A stretch of DNA of 33,459 bases from Xanthobacteraceae bacterium. Lineage in GTDB: Bacteria; Pseudomonadota; Alphaproteobacteria; Rhizobiales; Xanthobacteraceae. The stretch spans positions 1 through 33,459 of the forward strand of contig JASHRW010000029.1 in assembly GCA_030037065.1 (NCBI GenBank), in the 5' to 3' direction. Of this stretch, positions 25,924-33,459 are shown piece by piece. Below the pieces are notes generated by a model. That model searched no databases, was not told the DNA's origin, and saw only the letters and a list, made by a program, of their open reading frames with translations. Every line of letters starts with the position of its first letter. The stretch's first letter is position 1. The translations under genes and the position numbers were made by a program.

Positions 25924-27627
25924 TCATGCTCGCGCGCCCAATTCGTCTTCGGAGAAATCATCCTCCCAAAATTCGAGCGATGTACGGTTGCCGCCTGGCG
26001 CCTTCGCGGCTTCTGCCCGGCGTAACTCGACACGACGGATTTTGCCGGAGATAGTTTTCGGCAGGTCGGCAAATTCGAGCCGCCGGACCCGCTTGAACGG
26101 CGCCAGAGCGGCGCGACAGTGCTGCAAGATCGACAACGCGGTATCGCGGTCTGGCGCATGGCCGGCGGCGAGCACGAGAAACGCCTTTGGCACCGCAAGC
26201 CGGATCGGATCGGGCGACGGCACGACGGCCGCCTCGGCTACGGCCGGATGTTCAATCAGCACGCTTTCGAGCTCGAACGGGCTGATGCGATAATCGGACG
26301 ACTTGAAGACGTCGTCGGCGCGGCCGACATAGGTCAGATAACCGTCATCGTCGACGCTGGCGACGTCTCCGGTCCGGTAGCGCGACTGATCCGCGAGCGA
26401 GATGCCGCCGTTGCCCTGATAGCCTTGCATGAGTCCGGTCGGCCGCGGCTCCAGCATCAGGCAAATCTCGCCCTCCCGTTGCGGCAAACCGTTGCCGTCC
26501 AGCAGCGCGACGCGATAACCCGGGAGCGGGCGCCCCATCGAGCCGGCTTTAATCTTTTGCCCCGGCGTGTTGCCGACCAGCGCGGTGGTCTCGGTCTGGC
26601 CATAACCATCGCGGATGGTGAGGCCCCAGGCTGTCTTCACCTGCTCGATGACTTCCGGGTTAAGCGGCTCACCGGCACTGATCAGCTCCTTCAGCTGCAC
26701 TTTCCAGGCAGCAAGATTCTCCTGGATCAACATGCGCCAGACAGTGGGCGGAGCGCAGAAAGTCGTCACACCGCAGCGCGCGATCGTGTCGAGAAGCCCC
26801 CGTGCGTTGAAGCGGCGCTGATTAACGATGAAAATCGCCGCCTGCGCGGTCCACGGCGAAAAGAAACAGCTCCAAGCGTGCTTGGCCCAGCCCGGCGAAG
26901 AAATATTCAGATGCACGTCGCCGGGGCGCAATCCGAGCCAATAGACGGTGGAGAGGTGCCCGACCGGGTAGCTTTGATGGGTGTGCAAAACGAGCTTCGG
27001 CGTCGCCGTCGTACCGGAGGTGAAATAGAGCAGCAGCGGATCGTCCGCACGGGTTGGCGCGTCCGGCGTAAAATCAACAGATTCCCGATAACAGTCCTCG
27101 TAGGAAACCCAGCCCGGCACAGCCTTGCCGACAACGATCCGCGTGTAGCCCCCGGGCAGTTCGGCGAACTTCGCCGCCGCATCCGCACCAGCGATGACGT
27201 GTTTGACGCGGCCACGCGCAAAACGATCGGCGAGATCGTTGCGCGTCAATAGCGTCGTCGCCGGTACGATCACGGCGCCGAGCTTCATCGCCGCCAACAT
27301 GGCTTCCCATAGCGGCACGACGTTGCCGAGCATGACCAGAACACGATCGCCGCGTTGGACGCCGATCCGACGGAGCGCATTGGCGACGCGGTTCGAGCGC
27401 TCGCTGAGCTCCGCGAAAGACAGCTTGGTTTCTCCCGCATCCTCGTCGACCAGCCACAGCGCCGGCCGCGTGTTATCGCGGGCCATGACATCGAAATAGT
27501 CGAGCGCCCAATTGAAGCGATCGAGCTTGGGCCATTGAAATTCACGGTAGGCCGTCTCGTAATCTTCACGATGACGCAGCAGGAAATCACGAGCCGCGAC
27601 AAACGACGCCGCGTTGCTTGCGGTCAT
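25924..27627 (-). CDS. acyl-CoA synthetase (AMP-forming, medium-chain/benzoate-CoA-ligase-like)
   Basis: The protein has 567 residues of the ANL superfamily. The P-loop YFTSGTTATPKLV (near residue 200), the adenine-binding YGQTETT, the hinge YRTGDVA and the C-terminal catalytic lysine region LPKTISGKIRRVELR are all intact. It activates a carboxylic acid to an acyl-adenylate and then acyl-CoA in the cytosol. The TASNAASFVAARDFLLRHREDYETAY start and the SPGWAKHAWSCFFSPW segment suggest medium-chain fatty or aromatic acids; the substrate is not fixed. Start ATG 27627 has a GGAG about 6 nt upstream on the minus strand. It stands between the response regulator and the histidine kinase of a two-component pair, on the same strand, 16 bp before the kinase. 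This placement is unusual. Confidence 0.94.
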   Translation of the reverse strand: MTASNAASFVAARDFLLRHREDYETAYREFQWPKLDRFNWALDYFDVMARDNTRPALWLVDEDAGETKLSFAELSERSNRVANALRRIGVQRGDRVLVMLGNVVPLWEAMLAAMKLGAVIVPATTLLTRNDLADRFARGRVKHVIAGADAAAKFAELPGGYTRIVVGKAVPGWVSYEDCYRESVDFTPDAPTRADDPLLLYFTSGTTATPKLVLHTHQSYPVGHLSTVYWLGLRPGDVHLNISSPGWAKHAWSCFFSPWTAQAAIFIVNQRRFNARGLLDTIARCGVTTFCAPPTVWRMLIQENLAAWKVQLKELISAGEPLNPEVIEQVKTAWGLTIRDGYGQTETTALVGNTPGQKIKAGSMGRPLPGYRVALLDGNGLPQREGEICLMLEPRPTGLMQGYQGNGGISLADQSRYRTGDVASVDDDGYLTYVGRADDVFKSSDYRISPFELESVLIEHPAVAEAAVVPSPDPIRLAVPKAFLVLAAGHAPDRDTALSILQHCRAALAPFKRVRRLEFADLPKTISGKIRRVELRRAEAAKAPGGNRTSLEFWEDDFSEDELGARA

Positions 27628-27710
27628 GACAATCTCCAGTTTGGTCCCCCGATTGTGGGGCCGGAATCGTATGTTATCCCCAAAACTGAAAACTCTAAAT
27701 GTCGGCGCGA

Positions 27711-28391
27711 TCAGCGGGCGCCTTCACGGATCATATAGCCGGCGCCGCGCACAGTATGCAAAAGCGGCTGCGTAAAGCCCTTGTCGATCTTGGAGCGCAG
27801 TCGTGAAATATGCACGTCTATGACGTTGGTCTGCGGATCGAAATGGTAATCCCAGACGTTCTCGAGCAGCATGGTGCGGGTTACGACCTGGCCCGCATGG
27901 CGCATCAGATATTCGAGTAAGCGAAACTCGCGCGGCTGCAACTGCAACTCCTGCCCGGCGCGGCTCACCTCATGAGAAAGCCTGTTCAGTTCGAGATCGG
28001 CCACGCGATAGACAGTTTCCTCGCCGCGGCTGCCGCGTCGGCGCGCCAGCGCTTCCACCCGGGCCAATAATTCGGAGAAAGCGTAAGGCTTGGACAGATA
28101 ATCGTCGCCGCCGCTGCGCAGGCCCTTGACGCGGTCGTCGACCTGGCCGAGGGCGGAAAGAATGAGCACGGGCGTTTCCACCGAATTCGCACGCAACGTA
28201 GCGATAATCGACAGCCCATCGCGCTTGGGCAGCATGCGATCGACGATCAGCACGTCGTATTGGCCGTCAAGCGCAAGGGCTTGTCCCTCCTCGCCGTCGG
28301 CCGCTTGGTCGGCGACGTGACCTACCTCGCGAAACGCCTTGACGAGATATTCGGTCGCATCGCGGTCATCCTCGATAATTAGAAGGCGCAT
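27711..28391 (-). CDS. OmpR-family response regulator
   Basis: The protein has 226 residues. The receiver domain has acidic residues E7, D8 and D9, phospho-acceptor D51 in LIVDRMLP, S79 and K101 in LSKPYAF. The C-terminal winged-helix (Trans_reg_C) domain has LQPREFRLLEYLMRHAG, TRTMLLENVWDYHFDP and VDVHISRLRSKID. It is a DNA-binding transcription regulator. The likely kinase is at 24504-25907, separated from it by the acyl-CoA synthetase. The gene lies downstream of degP on the same strand, but a 382-bp gap with hairpins suggests its own promoter. DegP is a plausible target by analogy with envelope-stress systems, but no operator was proven. Confidence 0.95.
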   Translation of the reverse strand: MRLLIIEDDRDATEYLVKAFREVGHVADQAADGEEGQALALDGQYDVLIVDRMLPKRDGLSIIATLRANSVETPVLILSALGQVDDRVKGLRSGGDDYLSKPYAFSELLARVEALARRRGSRGEETVYRVADLELNRLSHEVSRAGQELQLQPREFRLLEYLMRHAGQVVTRTMLLENVWDYHFDPQTNVIDVHISRLRSKIDKGFTQPLLHTVRGAGYMIREGAR

Positions 28392-28607
28392 GGTCGGATG
28401 CAGCGTTTAAAAATGCCGTATTAAGCGGGCCGCACTGCGAAGCTGTTACCGCAGCCTTTTCCTACCATATTGTTTCAGAAAGCTCTCCAGACAATATCGG
28501 TCACCCCTGCAGGGTCGAAGTCTCCACGTCCTGCCCACCGCAAACCGCGTCCCGGTAATGGACGCGCCATGAATGGATGCCCATGCGCACGAGCGAATCA
28601 CAGATGA

Positions 28608-28637
28608 GGGGGTGACGAGCGGCTGCCCGTCACCCCC
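28608..28637. repeat. perfect hairpin, stem 10 bp
   Basis: GGGGGTGACG pairs with CGTCACCCCC around a 10-nt loop. It lies 3' of degP on the minus strand but has no T tract on either side, so a simple intrinsic terminator is not supported. It could be a processing or stabilising hairpin or a protein site. Confidence 0.65.
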
Positions 28638-28655
28638 TGCATCTACTCCACCCCG

Positions 28656-28757
28656 GCGGGGGCGACGGATACCGGGAGGCAGAGTTGGTAATTAGCGGGG
28701 ACGGGCCTTGCGACCCGTCCCCAGGGTACGCCCGCCAGCGGGGGCGACAAATGCCGG
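28656..28757. repeat. imperfect 20-bp direct repeat flanking a hairpin
   Basis: GCGGGGGCGAC followed by xxATxCCGG occurs at 28656-28675 and again at 28738-28757, with 17 of 20 positions identical. The two copies flank the hairpin at 28697-28722. The second copy begins the 36-bp stretch before the degP stop codon. Confidence 0.6.
28697..28722 (-). terminator. perfect hairpin, candidate degP 3' end
   Basis: GGGGACGGG pairs with CCCGTCCCC around an 8-nt loop, about 50 bp after the degP stop on the minus strand. On that strand the stem is followed by GCTAATTACC, with no real T tract. A terminator role is plausible from position only. Confidence 0.5.
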
Positions 28758-28773
28758 CGGATCGCCCCATTGC

Positions 28774-30309
28774 TCAGGCGTTGCCGAGCGGTAGGGCGAC
28801 AAATTTCATGTCCCCGCCCGACTTCACCCGGAATAACACCGTGTGTTTCCCCTCCTTGCGCGCATCGGCCAGATTGTTGTTGACGTCTTCTGGCGTCGTA
28901 ACCGGCTTGCCGCCTACATCGAGAATCACGTCACCGACCTGCAGGCCGTGATCGGCGGCGACGCCGCCCTCGGCAATCGCCGTGACGACTACCCCTTTGC
29001 CGCCCGCGCCTGACACCTTGTCGGCCTCGGCCAGCGAGAATCCAAGCTTCGGTACATCGATCTCCGAGCCCTGATTCTTCTGCTGGCTGGGTTCGTTGGC
29101 TGCCTCTTTCTCGTTCGGCAGCGTGCCGAGCGTCAGCGTGACGGTCTTTTGCTCTCCATTATGAATCAACCCAAGTGTCACTGTGGTGCCCGGCGCCATC
29201 GTTCCAATCAACCGGGCAAGTTGTCGCGCGTCGCGGATCGTCTTGCCATTAACTGAAGTAATGACGTCGCCGCTCTTGATGCCGGCTTTGATCGCCGGGC
29301 TGTCGGCCTGCGGTTGGGCAACAAGTGCGCCCTTCGCCTCCTTCAAACCCATGCTGTCGGCGATATCCGGAGTCACTGGCTGGATCTGAACACCGATCCA
29401 ACCACGGGTCACGCTGCCCTTTTCGCGTAGCTGGGTGATGACGCTTTTAACCGTATCGGCGGGAATCGCGAACGCGATGCCGACCGAACCGCCGGAAGGC
29501 GAATAAATCGCAGTATTGACGCCGATGACGTTACCGTTGACGTCGAAGGTCGGCCCGCCGGAATTGCCCTTGTTGACCGGCGCGTCGATCTGGATGAAGT
29601 CGTCGTAGGGGCCCGCTCCGATGTCGCGGCCGCGGGCCGAGACGATGCCGGCAGTCACGGTGCCGCCAAGGCCAAACGGGTTACCGACCGCGAGCACCCA
29701 GTCGCCGACGCGCGGGGTGGCGTCGGCAAGCTTCACATAGGGGAAATCCTTGCCGTCGACCTTGATCAGCGCGAGGTCGGTCCGCGGGTCCGTCCCAATG
29801 ACCTTGGCGCTGTAAGTCTTGCCGTCGTCGGTGGTGACCTTCACGCTTTCGGCGTTCTGCACGACATGATTGTTGGTCACCGCATAGCCGTCGCTCGAAA
29901 TGAAAAAGCCGGAGCCCTGGCCGGTGATCACTTCGGGATGGCTGTTCGGATCGGGCATGCCGAAACGCTTGAAAAACCGCTCGAACGGTGAGTTGGGCGG
30001 AAACGGAATCTCCTGTTCATCGTCGTTGAGGGTCGAATTGCCCTTCGTTTCCATCTTCACCCGCACAGAGATCACCGCGGGCTTCACTTTGGCGACAATG
30101 TCGGCGAAACCGATGGGCTTTTGCGCGATCTCTCCGGCCTTTTCGCTCAAATTCTGCGCCTGCGCAGTGCCACCGAAGAAATCGAATTGGGGGCCTAGAT
30201 TGGGCGCTACCAACAGCGCTGCCGCGCCGAAACCGGCGATCGTTGTCGCCAACAACGCCGCGCGCCGCGCCGACGGGCTGCGGCGTGAAGCTGGATCATT
30301 GCCGTTCAT
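28774..30309 (-). CDS. degP: Do-family periplasmic serine protease (DegP/HtrA)
   Basis: The protein has 511 residues from ATG 30309. An N-terminal export signal (RRAALLATTIAGFGAAALLVAP) precedes the trypsin-like domain with the full triad: H148 in TNNHVV, D178 in DPRTDLALIKV and S250 in GNSGGPTFD. Two PDZ domains follow (about 285-385 and 415-505; the second begins SEIDVPKLGFSL). It degrades or refolds damaged envelope proteins in the periplasm. The ATG at 30309 was preferred over ATG 30318 because AAGGA (complement at 30319-30323) is 9 nt from the former and touches the latter. It lies downstream of the cytochrome c maturation genes on the same strand, after a 219-bp spacer, so it probably has its own promoter. 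Confidence 0.96.
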   Translation of the reverse strand: MNGNDPASRRSPSARRAALLATTIAGFGAAALLVAPNLGPQFDFFGGTAQAQNLSEKAGEIAQKPIGFADIVAKVKPAVISVRVKMETKGNSTLNDDEQEIPFPPNSPFERFFKRFGMPDPNSHPEVITGQGSGFFISSDGYAVTNNHVVQNAESVKVTTDDGKTYSAKVIGTDPRTDLALIKVDGKDFPYVKLADATPRVGDWVLAVGNPFGLGGTVTAGIVSARGRDIGAGPYDDFIQIDAPVNKGNSGGPTFDVNGNVIGVNTAIYSPSGGSVGIAFAIPADTVKSVITQLREKGSVTRGWIGVQIQPVTPDIADSMGLKEAKGALVAQPQADSPAIKAGIKSGDVITSVNGKTIRDARQLARLIGTMAPGTTVTLGLIHNGEQKTVTLTLGTLPNEKEAANEPSQQKNQGSEIDVPKLGFSLAEADKVSGAGGKGVVVTAIAEGGVAADHGLQVGDVILDVGGKPVTTPEDVNNNLADARKEGKHTVLFRVKSGGDMKFVALPLGNA

Positions 30310-30318
30310 AGACTGCAT

Positions 30319-30323
30319 TCCTT
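30319..30323 (-). promoter_or_regulatory. ribosome binding site deciding the degP start
   Basis: The minus strand reads AAGGA here. It stands 9 nt before ATG 30309 and directly abuts ATG 30318, so the shorter protein beginning MNGNDPASRR is the better choice. Confidence 0.65.
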
Positions 30324-30398
30324 GTCGCTAAATTCGGGGGCGCCTAGCCTGGCGCCGCCGATACCTCTGGCTTTCAACGAGCAAGATGAGACAGACAG

Positions 30399-30438
30399 CA
30401 TTACCGGTTTCTGTCGGCTAAATTAAAAGTTGGTAATG
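30399..30438. promoter_or_regulatory. inverted repeat upstream of degP
   Basis: CATTACC (30399-30405) and GGTAATG (30432-30438) form 7-bp inverted arms 26 bp apart, with partly matching flanks (GACAG and GTCGG). They stand about 90-130 bp upstream of the degP start, in the AT-richest part of the spacer. A regulator-binding site is possible; nothing ties it to a given protein. Confidence 0.35.
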
Positions 30439-30528
30439 TCGGAGAGGAAGAGATTTTGTAAGAAAAACAGAGCATTGGCGCGGCTTGCCGCTGGCTCCTG
30501 CAGCGCCAAGCAGATCGTGCGCAAGGGG

Positions 30529-31008
30529 TCAGGTCGTCGTCTCGCCGTTCAGGATTTCCGCGAGCCGCGCTTGTTCCGCCGCACTGAGCTGCGGCATCCC
30601 TGACGCCCGCTGAATCGCTTTGCGCCGCCGCTCGACGACCACAATCATGATTGCGCCGACCAGCAGCAATGCCGGAGGCGCGCCCCACAATGCCACCGTG
30701 TTCCAAGACAGCGGCGGCTTGAGCAGGATGAATTCGCCGTAGCGCGAAACCAGGAAATCGATCACTTGCTGATTGCTGTCGCCAGCCACCAGTCGCCTGC
30801 GCACCAGAAGGCGCAAATCGTGGGCAAGCGGCGCCTGCGATTCGTCGATGGACTCGTTCTGGCACACCATGCAGCGCAATTCCTTGGAGATGGCGCGAGC
30901 ACGCGCCTCCAAGACCGGATTTGCGAGCATTTCGTCAGGCTCGACCGCCAAGGACGGCGCAGTTGCGAACAGCGCGACCAGCAATGCGAGCGCATGCAGG
31001 TATTTCAT
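30529..31008 (-). CDS. ccmH: cytochrome c-type biogenesis protein CcmH (CycL)
   Basis: The protein has 159 residues. A signal peptide (MKYLHALALLVALFATAPSLAV) is followed by the periplasmic domain with the redox motif LRCMVCQNESIDES (C46, C49), one C-terminal membrane segment (about 104-123, LWGAPPALLLVGAIMIVVV) and a basic tail. CcmH reduces or guides apocytochrome c cysteines for heme attachment together with CcmF. The ATG at 31008 is 4 bp after the ccmF stop, and an AGTAGGG ribosome site overlaps that stop, so the genes are coupled. The length is that of the short CcmH form, as in rhizobial CycL. CycH (CcmI) is not in the window. Confidence 0.96.
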   Translation of the reverse strand: MKYLHALALLVALFATAPSLAVEPDEMLANPVLEARARAISKELRCMVCQNESIDESQAPLAHDLRLLVRRRLVAGDSNQQVIDFLVSRYGEFILLKPPLSWNTVALWGAPPALLLVGAIMIVVVERRRKAIQRASGMPQLSAAEQARLAEILNGETTT

Positions 31009-31012
31009 GACC

Positions 31013-33010
31013 CTACTCGGCCGCCTGCAGCGCGGCTTTTGCCTTCTGCTTTCTGGCTTTTGCCGGTCGCGGCGCGCCGATACGCAGCCGCCGATCGGAC
31101 AGCGACAGCGCCCCACCGAAAAACATGAACCCGGCGCCAAGCCAGATCAGCAACACCTGCGGCTTGAAATAGAGGCGCACCGGAATACTGCCGTCCTTGT
31201 TGGGATCGCCGATCGAAATATAGAGCTGGCTCACGCCGCGCGTCATCAATGCCGCTTCGGTGGTCGCCATGTCGCGATCCGGGAAGCTGCGCCGACTCGG
31301 CTCCATGACGCCCACCAATTCATCGCCGCGGTGCACGGTGAAACGGCCGACAACATCCTGATAATTTGATCCGGCACGACTGAACAGGCCGTCAAAGGTC
31401 AGCCGATAGTGGGCGATGTCGAGGCTGCCTCCCGGTTTGACTTCCGCAATTCGCTCGCTGCTCCAAGCGGTGACGGCGACGATGCCCAGAAGTGTGACGC
31501 CAAGACCGAAATGCGCAAAAGCGGTACCCCAGGCAGAGCGCGGCAGTCCCGCTGCCCGCATCAACGCGGCACGCAATGGCAAGCGCAAGACCATCGTGCG
31601 TTCGATGATATCCGTCAACGCACCAGCCATAAGGAAGATGGCGACGCCAACGCCGAACGGCGCCAGCACCGGGCCACGATGGCTGATCGCGAAAGCGGCG
31701 GCGACCGCCAGCGCCGACAATACGGCCGCCACCATCAACCTCTGAGCCGCGCCGAGCAGATCGCCGCGTTTCCAGCCCATCAACGGCCCAAACGGCATCA
31801 CGATCATGAGCGCAATGAAAAGCGGCCCGAAAGTCAAATTGAAGAATGGCGGGCCGACCGAAATCTTCTCTCCGGTCAGCGCGGCGAGCGCCAACGGATA
31901 GAGCGTACCGATCAAAACAGTGGCGCAGGCGGTCACCAAAAACAGGTTGTTGAAGACGAGGGCGCCTTCGCGCGAGATCGGCGCAAACAAACCACCCTGC
32001 TTGAGCAACGGCGCACGCCAGGCATAGAGCGACAATGCGCCGCCGATAAAGAGAACCAGAATGATGAGGATAAAGACGCCGCGCGCCGGATCTATGGCAA
32101 AGGCGTGAACCGAAGTGAGCACGCCGGAGCGCACCAGGAAGGTCCCCATCAGCGACAACGAGAAAGTCAAAATGGCCAGCAGAATGGTCCAGACTTTCAG
32201 CGCTTCGCGTTTTTCCATCACAACGGCACTGTGCAACAAAGCGGTTCCGGCAAGCCAAGGCATGAGGGATGCGTTTTCCACCGGATCCCAAAACCAAAAA
32301 CCGCCCCAGCCAAGTTCGTAATAGGACCAGTAGGAGCCGCCAGCGATGCCGAGCGTCAGGCACATCCAGGCGACCAAGACCCAGGGCCGCACCCAGCGCG
32401 CCCAGGCCGCATCGATGCGGCCCTCCAACAGAGCGGCGATGGCGAACGAGAAGGTGATCGAGAAGCCGACATAGCCGAGGTAAAGCATCGGCGGATGGAA
32501 GGCGAGACCGGGATCCTGCAGAATCGGATTAAGATCACGTCCTTCGAACGGCGCATTGGCTATGCGCAGGAACGGGTTCGACGTGGCCAGAATGAAAAGT
32601 TCGAAGGCTGCGGCGATCCAAGCCTGCACGGCGAGCGCGTTGGCTTTGAGCGCTGCCGGCAGATTGCCGCCAAATACAGCGACCAGTGCCCCGAAGAAGG
32701 CGAGGATAGACACCCATAGCATCATGGAACCTTCGTGGTTTCCCCAGACGCTGGTGAGCCGGTAAATCAGCGGCATTGTCGTATTTGAATTCTCGTAGAC
32801 ATTGAAAACTGAAAAATCCGAAACGACGTAGCACTCGGCAAGCGCAAGGAAGGCGATTGCCACGAAGGCGAACTGCGCAAGCGCGGCGGGCGTCGCCATG
32901 CTCATCAGCAGCGGATCGTTAGTGCGGGTGCCGACGATCGGCATCGTGCCCTGAATGAGGGCGATGCCAAACGCCAGCATCAAAGCGTAATGACCGAGTT
33001 CAGGAATCAC
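31013..33010 (-). CDS. ccmF: cytochrome c heme lyase subunit CcmF (CycK)
   Basis: The protein has 665 residues with about 15 membrane segments. The heme-handling WWD domain is clear at about residues 228-252 ([16 protein letters not shown] then VENASLMPW). [12 protein letters not shown] (89-100) and the conserved histidine in [10 protein letters not shown] (H172) are also present. CcmF receives heme from CcmE at the periplasmic face and attaches it to apocytochrome c with CcmH. The start codon is GTG at 33010, overlapping the ccmE stop as GTGA, so translation is coupled. The C-terminal basic tail ([15 protein letters not shown]) is ordinary for rhizobial CycK. It is essential for c-type cytochromes, hence for respiration with cbb3/aa3-type chains. 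Confidence 0.97.
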   Translation of the reverse strand: MIPELGHYALMLAFGIALIQGTMPIVGTRTNDPLLMSMATPAALAQFAFVAIAFLALAECYVVSDFSVFNVYENSNTTMPLIYRLTSVWGNHEGSMMLWVSILAFFGALVAVFGGNLPAALKANALAVQAWIAAAFELFILATSNPFLRIANAPFEGRDLNPILQDPGLAFHPPMLYLGYVGFSITFSFAIAALLEGRIDAAWARWVRPWVLVAWMCLTLGIAGGSYWSYYELGWGGFWFWDPVENASLMPWLAGTALLHSAVVMEKREALKVWTILLAILTFSLSLMGTFLVRSGVLTSVHAFAIDPARGVFILIILVLFIGGALSLYAWRAPLLKQGGLFAPISREGALVFNNLFLVTACATVLIGTLYPLALAALTGEKISVGPPFFNLTFGPLFIALMIVMPFGPLMGWKRGDLLGAAQRLMVAAVLSALAVAAAFAISHRGPVLAPFGVGVAIFLMAGALTDIIERTMVLRLPLRAALMRAAGLPRSAWGTAFAHFGLGVTLLGIVAVTAWSSERIAEVKPGGSLDIAHYRLTFDGLFSRAGSNYQDVVGRFTVHRGDELVGVMEPSRRSFPDRDMATTEAALMTRGVSQLYISIGDPNKDGSIPVRLYFKPQVLLIWLGAGFMFFGGALSLSDRRLRIGAPRPAKARKQKAKAALQAAE

Positions 33011-33459
33011 TTGTCCGCTCCGGTGACCGGCAGCGCCGCCCGCTGCTCATACTCGTCCTTCCAATGGCCCGACTTTTTCAGAGCGTCGACGACCTCCTTG
33101 GGCATGTAGGTCGCGTCATGCTTGGCGAGAATCGTATCGGCAACAAATACGCCGGAATTGTTAAGCGCGCCCTCGGCCACGACCCCCTGCCCTTCGCGGA
33201 ACAGATCCGGCACCACGCCCCTATAGGTCACGGGGATTTCGCTCTTGCCATCGGTGACTTCGAAGCGGATGTGCAACCCATCGCTGCGCACCAAGCTGCC
33301 GGTCTTCACCAAACCGCCGAGCCGGATGCGCGTGCCGGGTCCGACGTGGTTTTCCATGACGTCGGTCGGCGAATTAAAGAACACGATCGAATCGCGGAAG
33401 GCATTGAGCATGAGCGCCACCGCGACCGCCAGCACGCCGAGCGAGCCGCCGATCAAAAT
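33007..33459 (-). CDS. ccmE: cytochrome c maturation heme chaperone CcmE (CycJ), 5' end off right edge
   Basis: About 150 residues are visible. The frame is open to the window edge (reading [18 protein letters not shown]), so the first ten or so residues are missing and no start codon can be assigned. The membrane anchor is followed by the OB-fold domain ([38 protein letters not shown]) and the heme-binding HxxxY motif in [12 protein letters not shown], whose histidine binds heme covalently. CcmE carries heme from the CcmABCD complex to CcmF in the periplasm. The stop TGA overlaps the ccmF GTG start. Confidence 0.95.
   Translation of the reverse strand: MLIGGSLGVLAVAVALMLNAFRDSIVFFNSPTDVMENHVGPGTRIRLGGLVKTGSLVRSDGLHIRFEVTDGKSEIPVTYRGVVPDLFREGQGVVAEGALNNSGVFVADTILAKHDATYMPKEVVDALKKSGHWKDEYEQRAALPVTGADK

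Larger units (their letters stand above)
28392..28773 (-). other. 382-bp gene-free region between degP and the response regulator
   Basis: No coding sequence is supported here. The part near the regulator (28392-28500) is moderately AT-rich and is the likely promoter region of the regulator gene. The middle and left parts hold CCCTGCAGGG (28505-28514, a 10-bp palindrome), two perfect hairpins (28608-28637 and 28697-28722) and an imperfect direct repeat (28656-28675 and 28738-28757). No RNA family was recognised. Confidence 0.6.

Noticed and set aside
27640-27665. CCCC-ACAATC-GGGG hairpin upstream of the acyl-CoA synthetase as a terminator or riboswitch
   Set aside because: The stem is only 4 bp with no T tract and no further structure, which is too weak to call.
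31409-32719. 436-codon plus-strand frame over ccmF
   Set aside because: ccmF is intact on the minus strand with its WWD domain. The plus-strand frame is rich in Arg, Gln and His and has no recognisable domain.

Overview
The window is GC-rich DNA densely packed with genes, from an alphaproteobacterium. Three things place it in Hyphomicrobiales, probably near Bradyrhizobium/Rhodopseudomonas/Pseudolabrys: the gene order ccmE-ccmF-ccmH-degP-response regulator...histidine kinase-glnE-PleC-like kinase-pepN, the PleC/DivJ-type kinases, and an intergenic palindromic repeat of a style I associate with Bradyrhizobiaceae. No species can be named from the sequence alone, and no rRNA, tRNA, transposase, integrase or CRISPR array was seen.

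Layout. 1-308: 5' part of an ApbC/Mrp-type Fe-S carrier gene, running off the left edge. 443-7383: accessory metabolic genes, namely a conserved hypothetical, a beta-hydroxyacid dehydrogenase tightly followed by an amidohydrolase, a sulfatase behind an orphan Bug/TctC-type periplasmic binding protein, a pirin and a glutathione S-transferase. An inverted pair of hairpins lies between the convergent amidohydrolase and sulfatase genes. 7589-13351: a membrane histidine kinase, a membrane-anchored retropepsin-like protease, a TauE/SafE exporter behind dusA, and a cation diffusion facilitator with three repeated cytosolic domains.

13400-16300 is the least ordinary stretch: an exported Gly/His-rich repeat protein, a small membrane-anchored protein overlapping an HTTM-DCC fusion membrane protein, and an alcohol dehydrogenase reduced by a large internal deletion to a 103-codon remnant. 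It sits between ordinary housekeeping genes (CDF transporter and pepN) and looks like an insertion/deletion hotspot. The GGH-repeat protein plus the HTTM-DCC pair is the best candidate here for an undescribed system, although no function is shown by the sequence.

16317-33459 is mostly conserved core: pepN, a PleC-like PAS kinase, glnE, a HAMP histidine kinase, an acyl-CoA synthetase, an OmpR-type regulator, a DegP/HtrA protease and the cytochrome c maturation genes ccmH, ccmF and ccmE (the last running off the right edge). All from glnE to ccmE lie on the minus strand and several are translationally coupled (ATGA, GTGA, 4-nt gap). The oddity here is that the acyl-CoA synthetase separates the response regulator from its presumed partner kinase. 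The 382-bp gap between degP and the regulator holds two perfect hairpins and an imperfect direct repeat.
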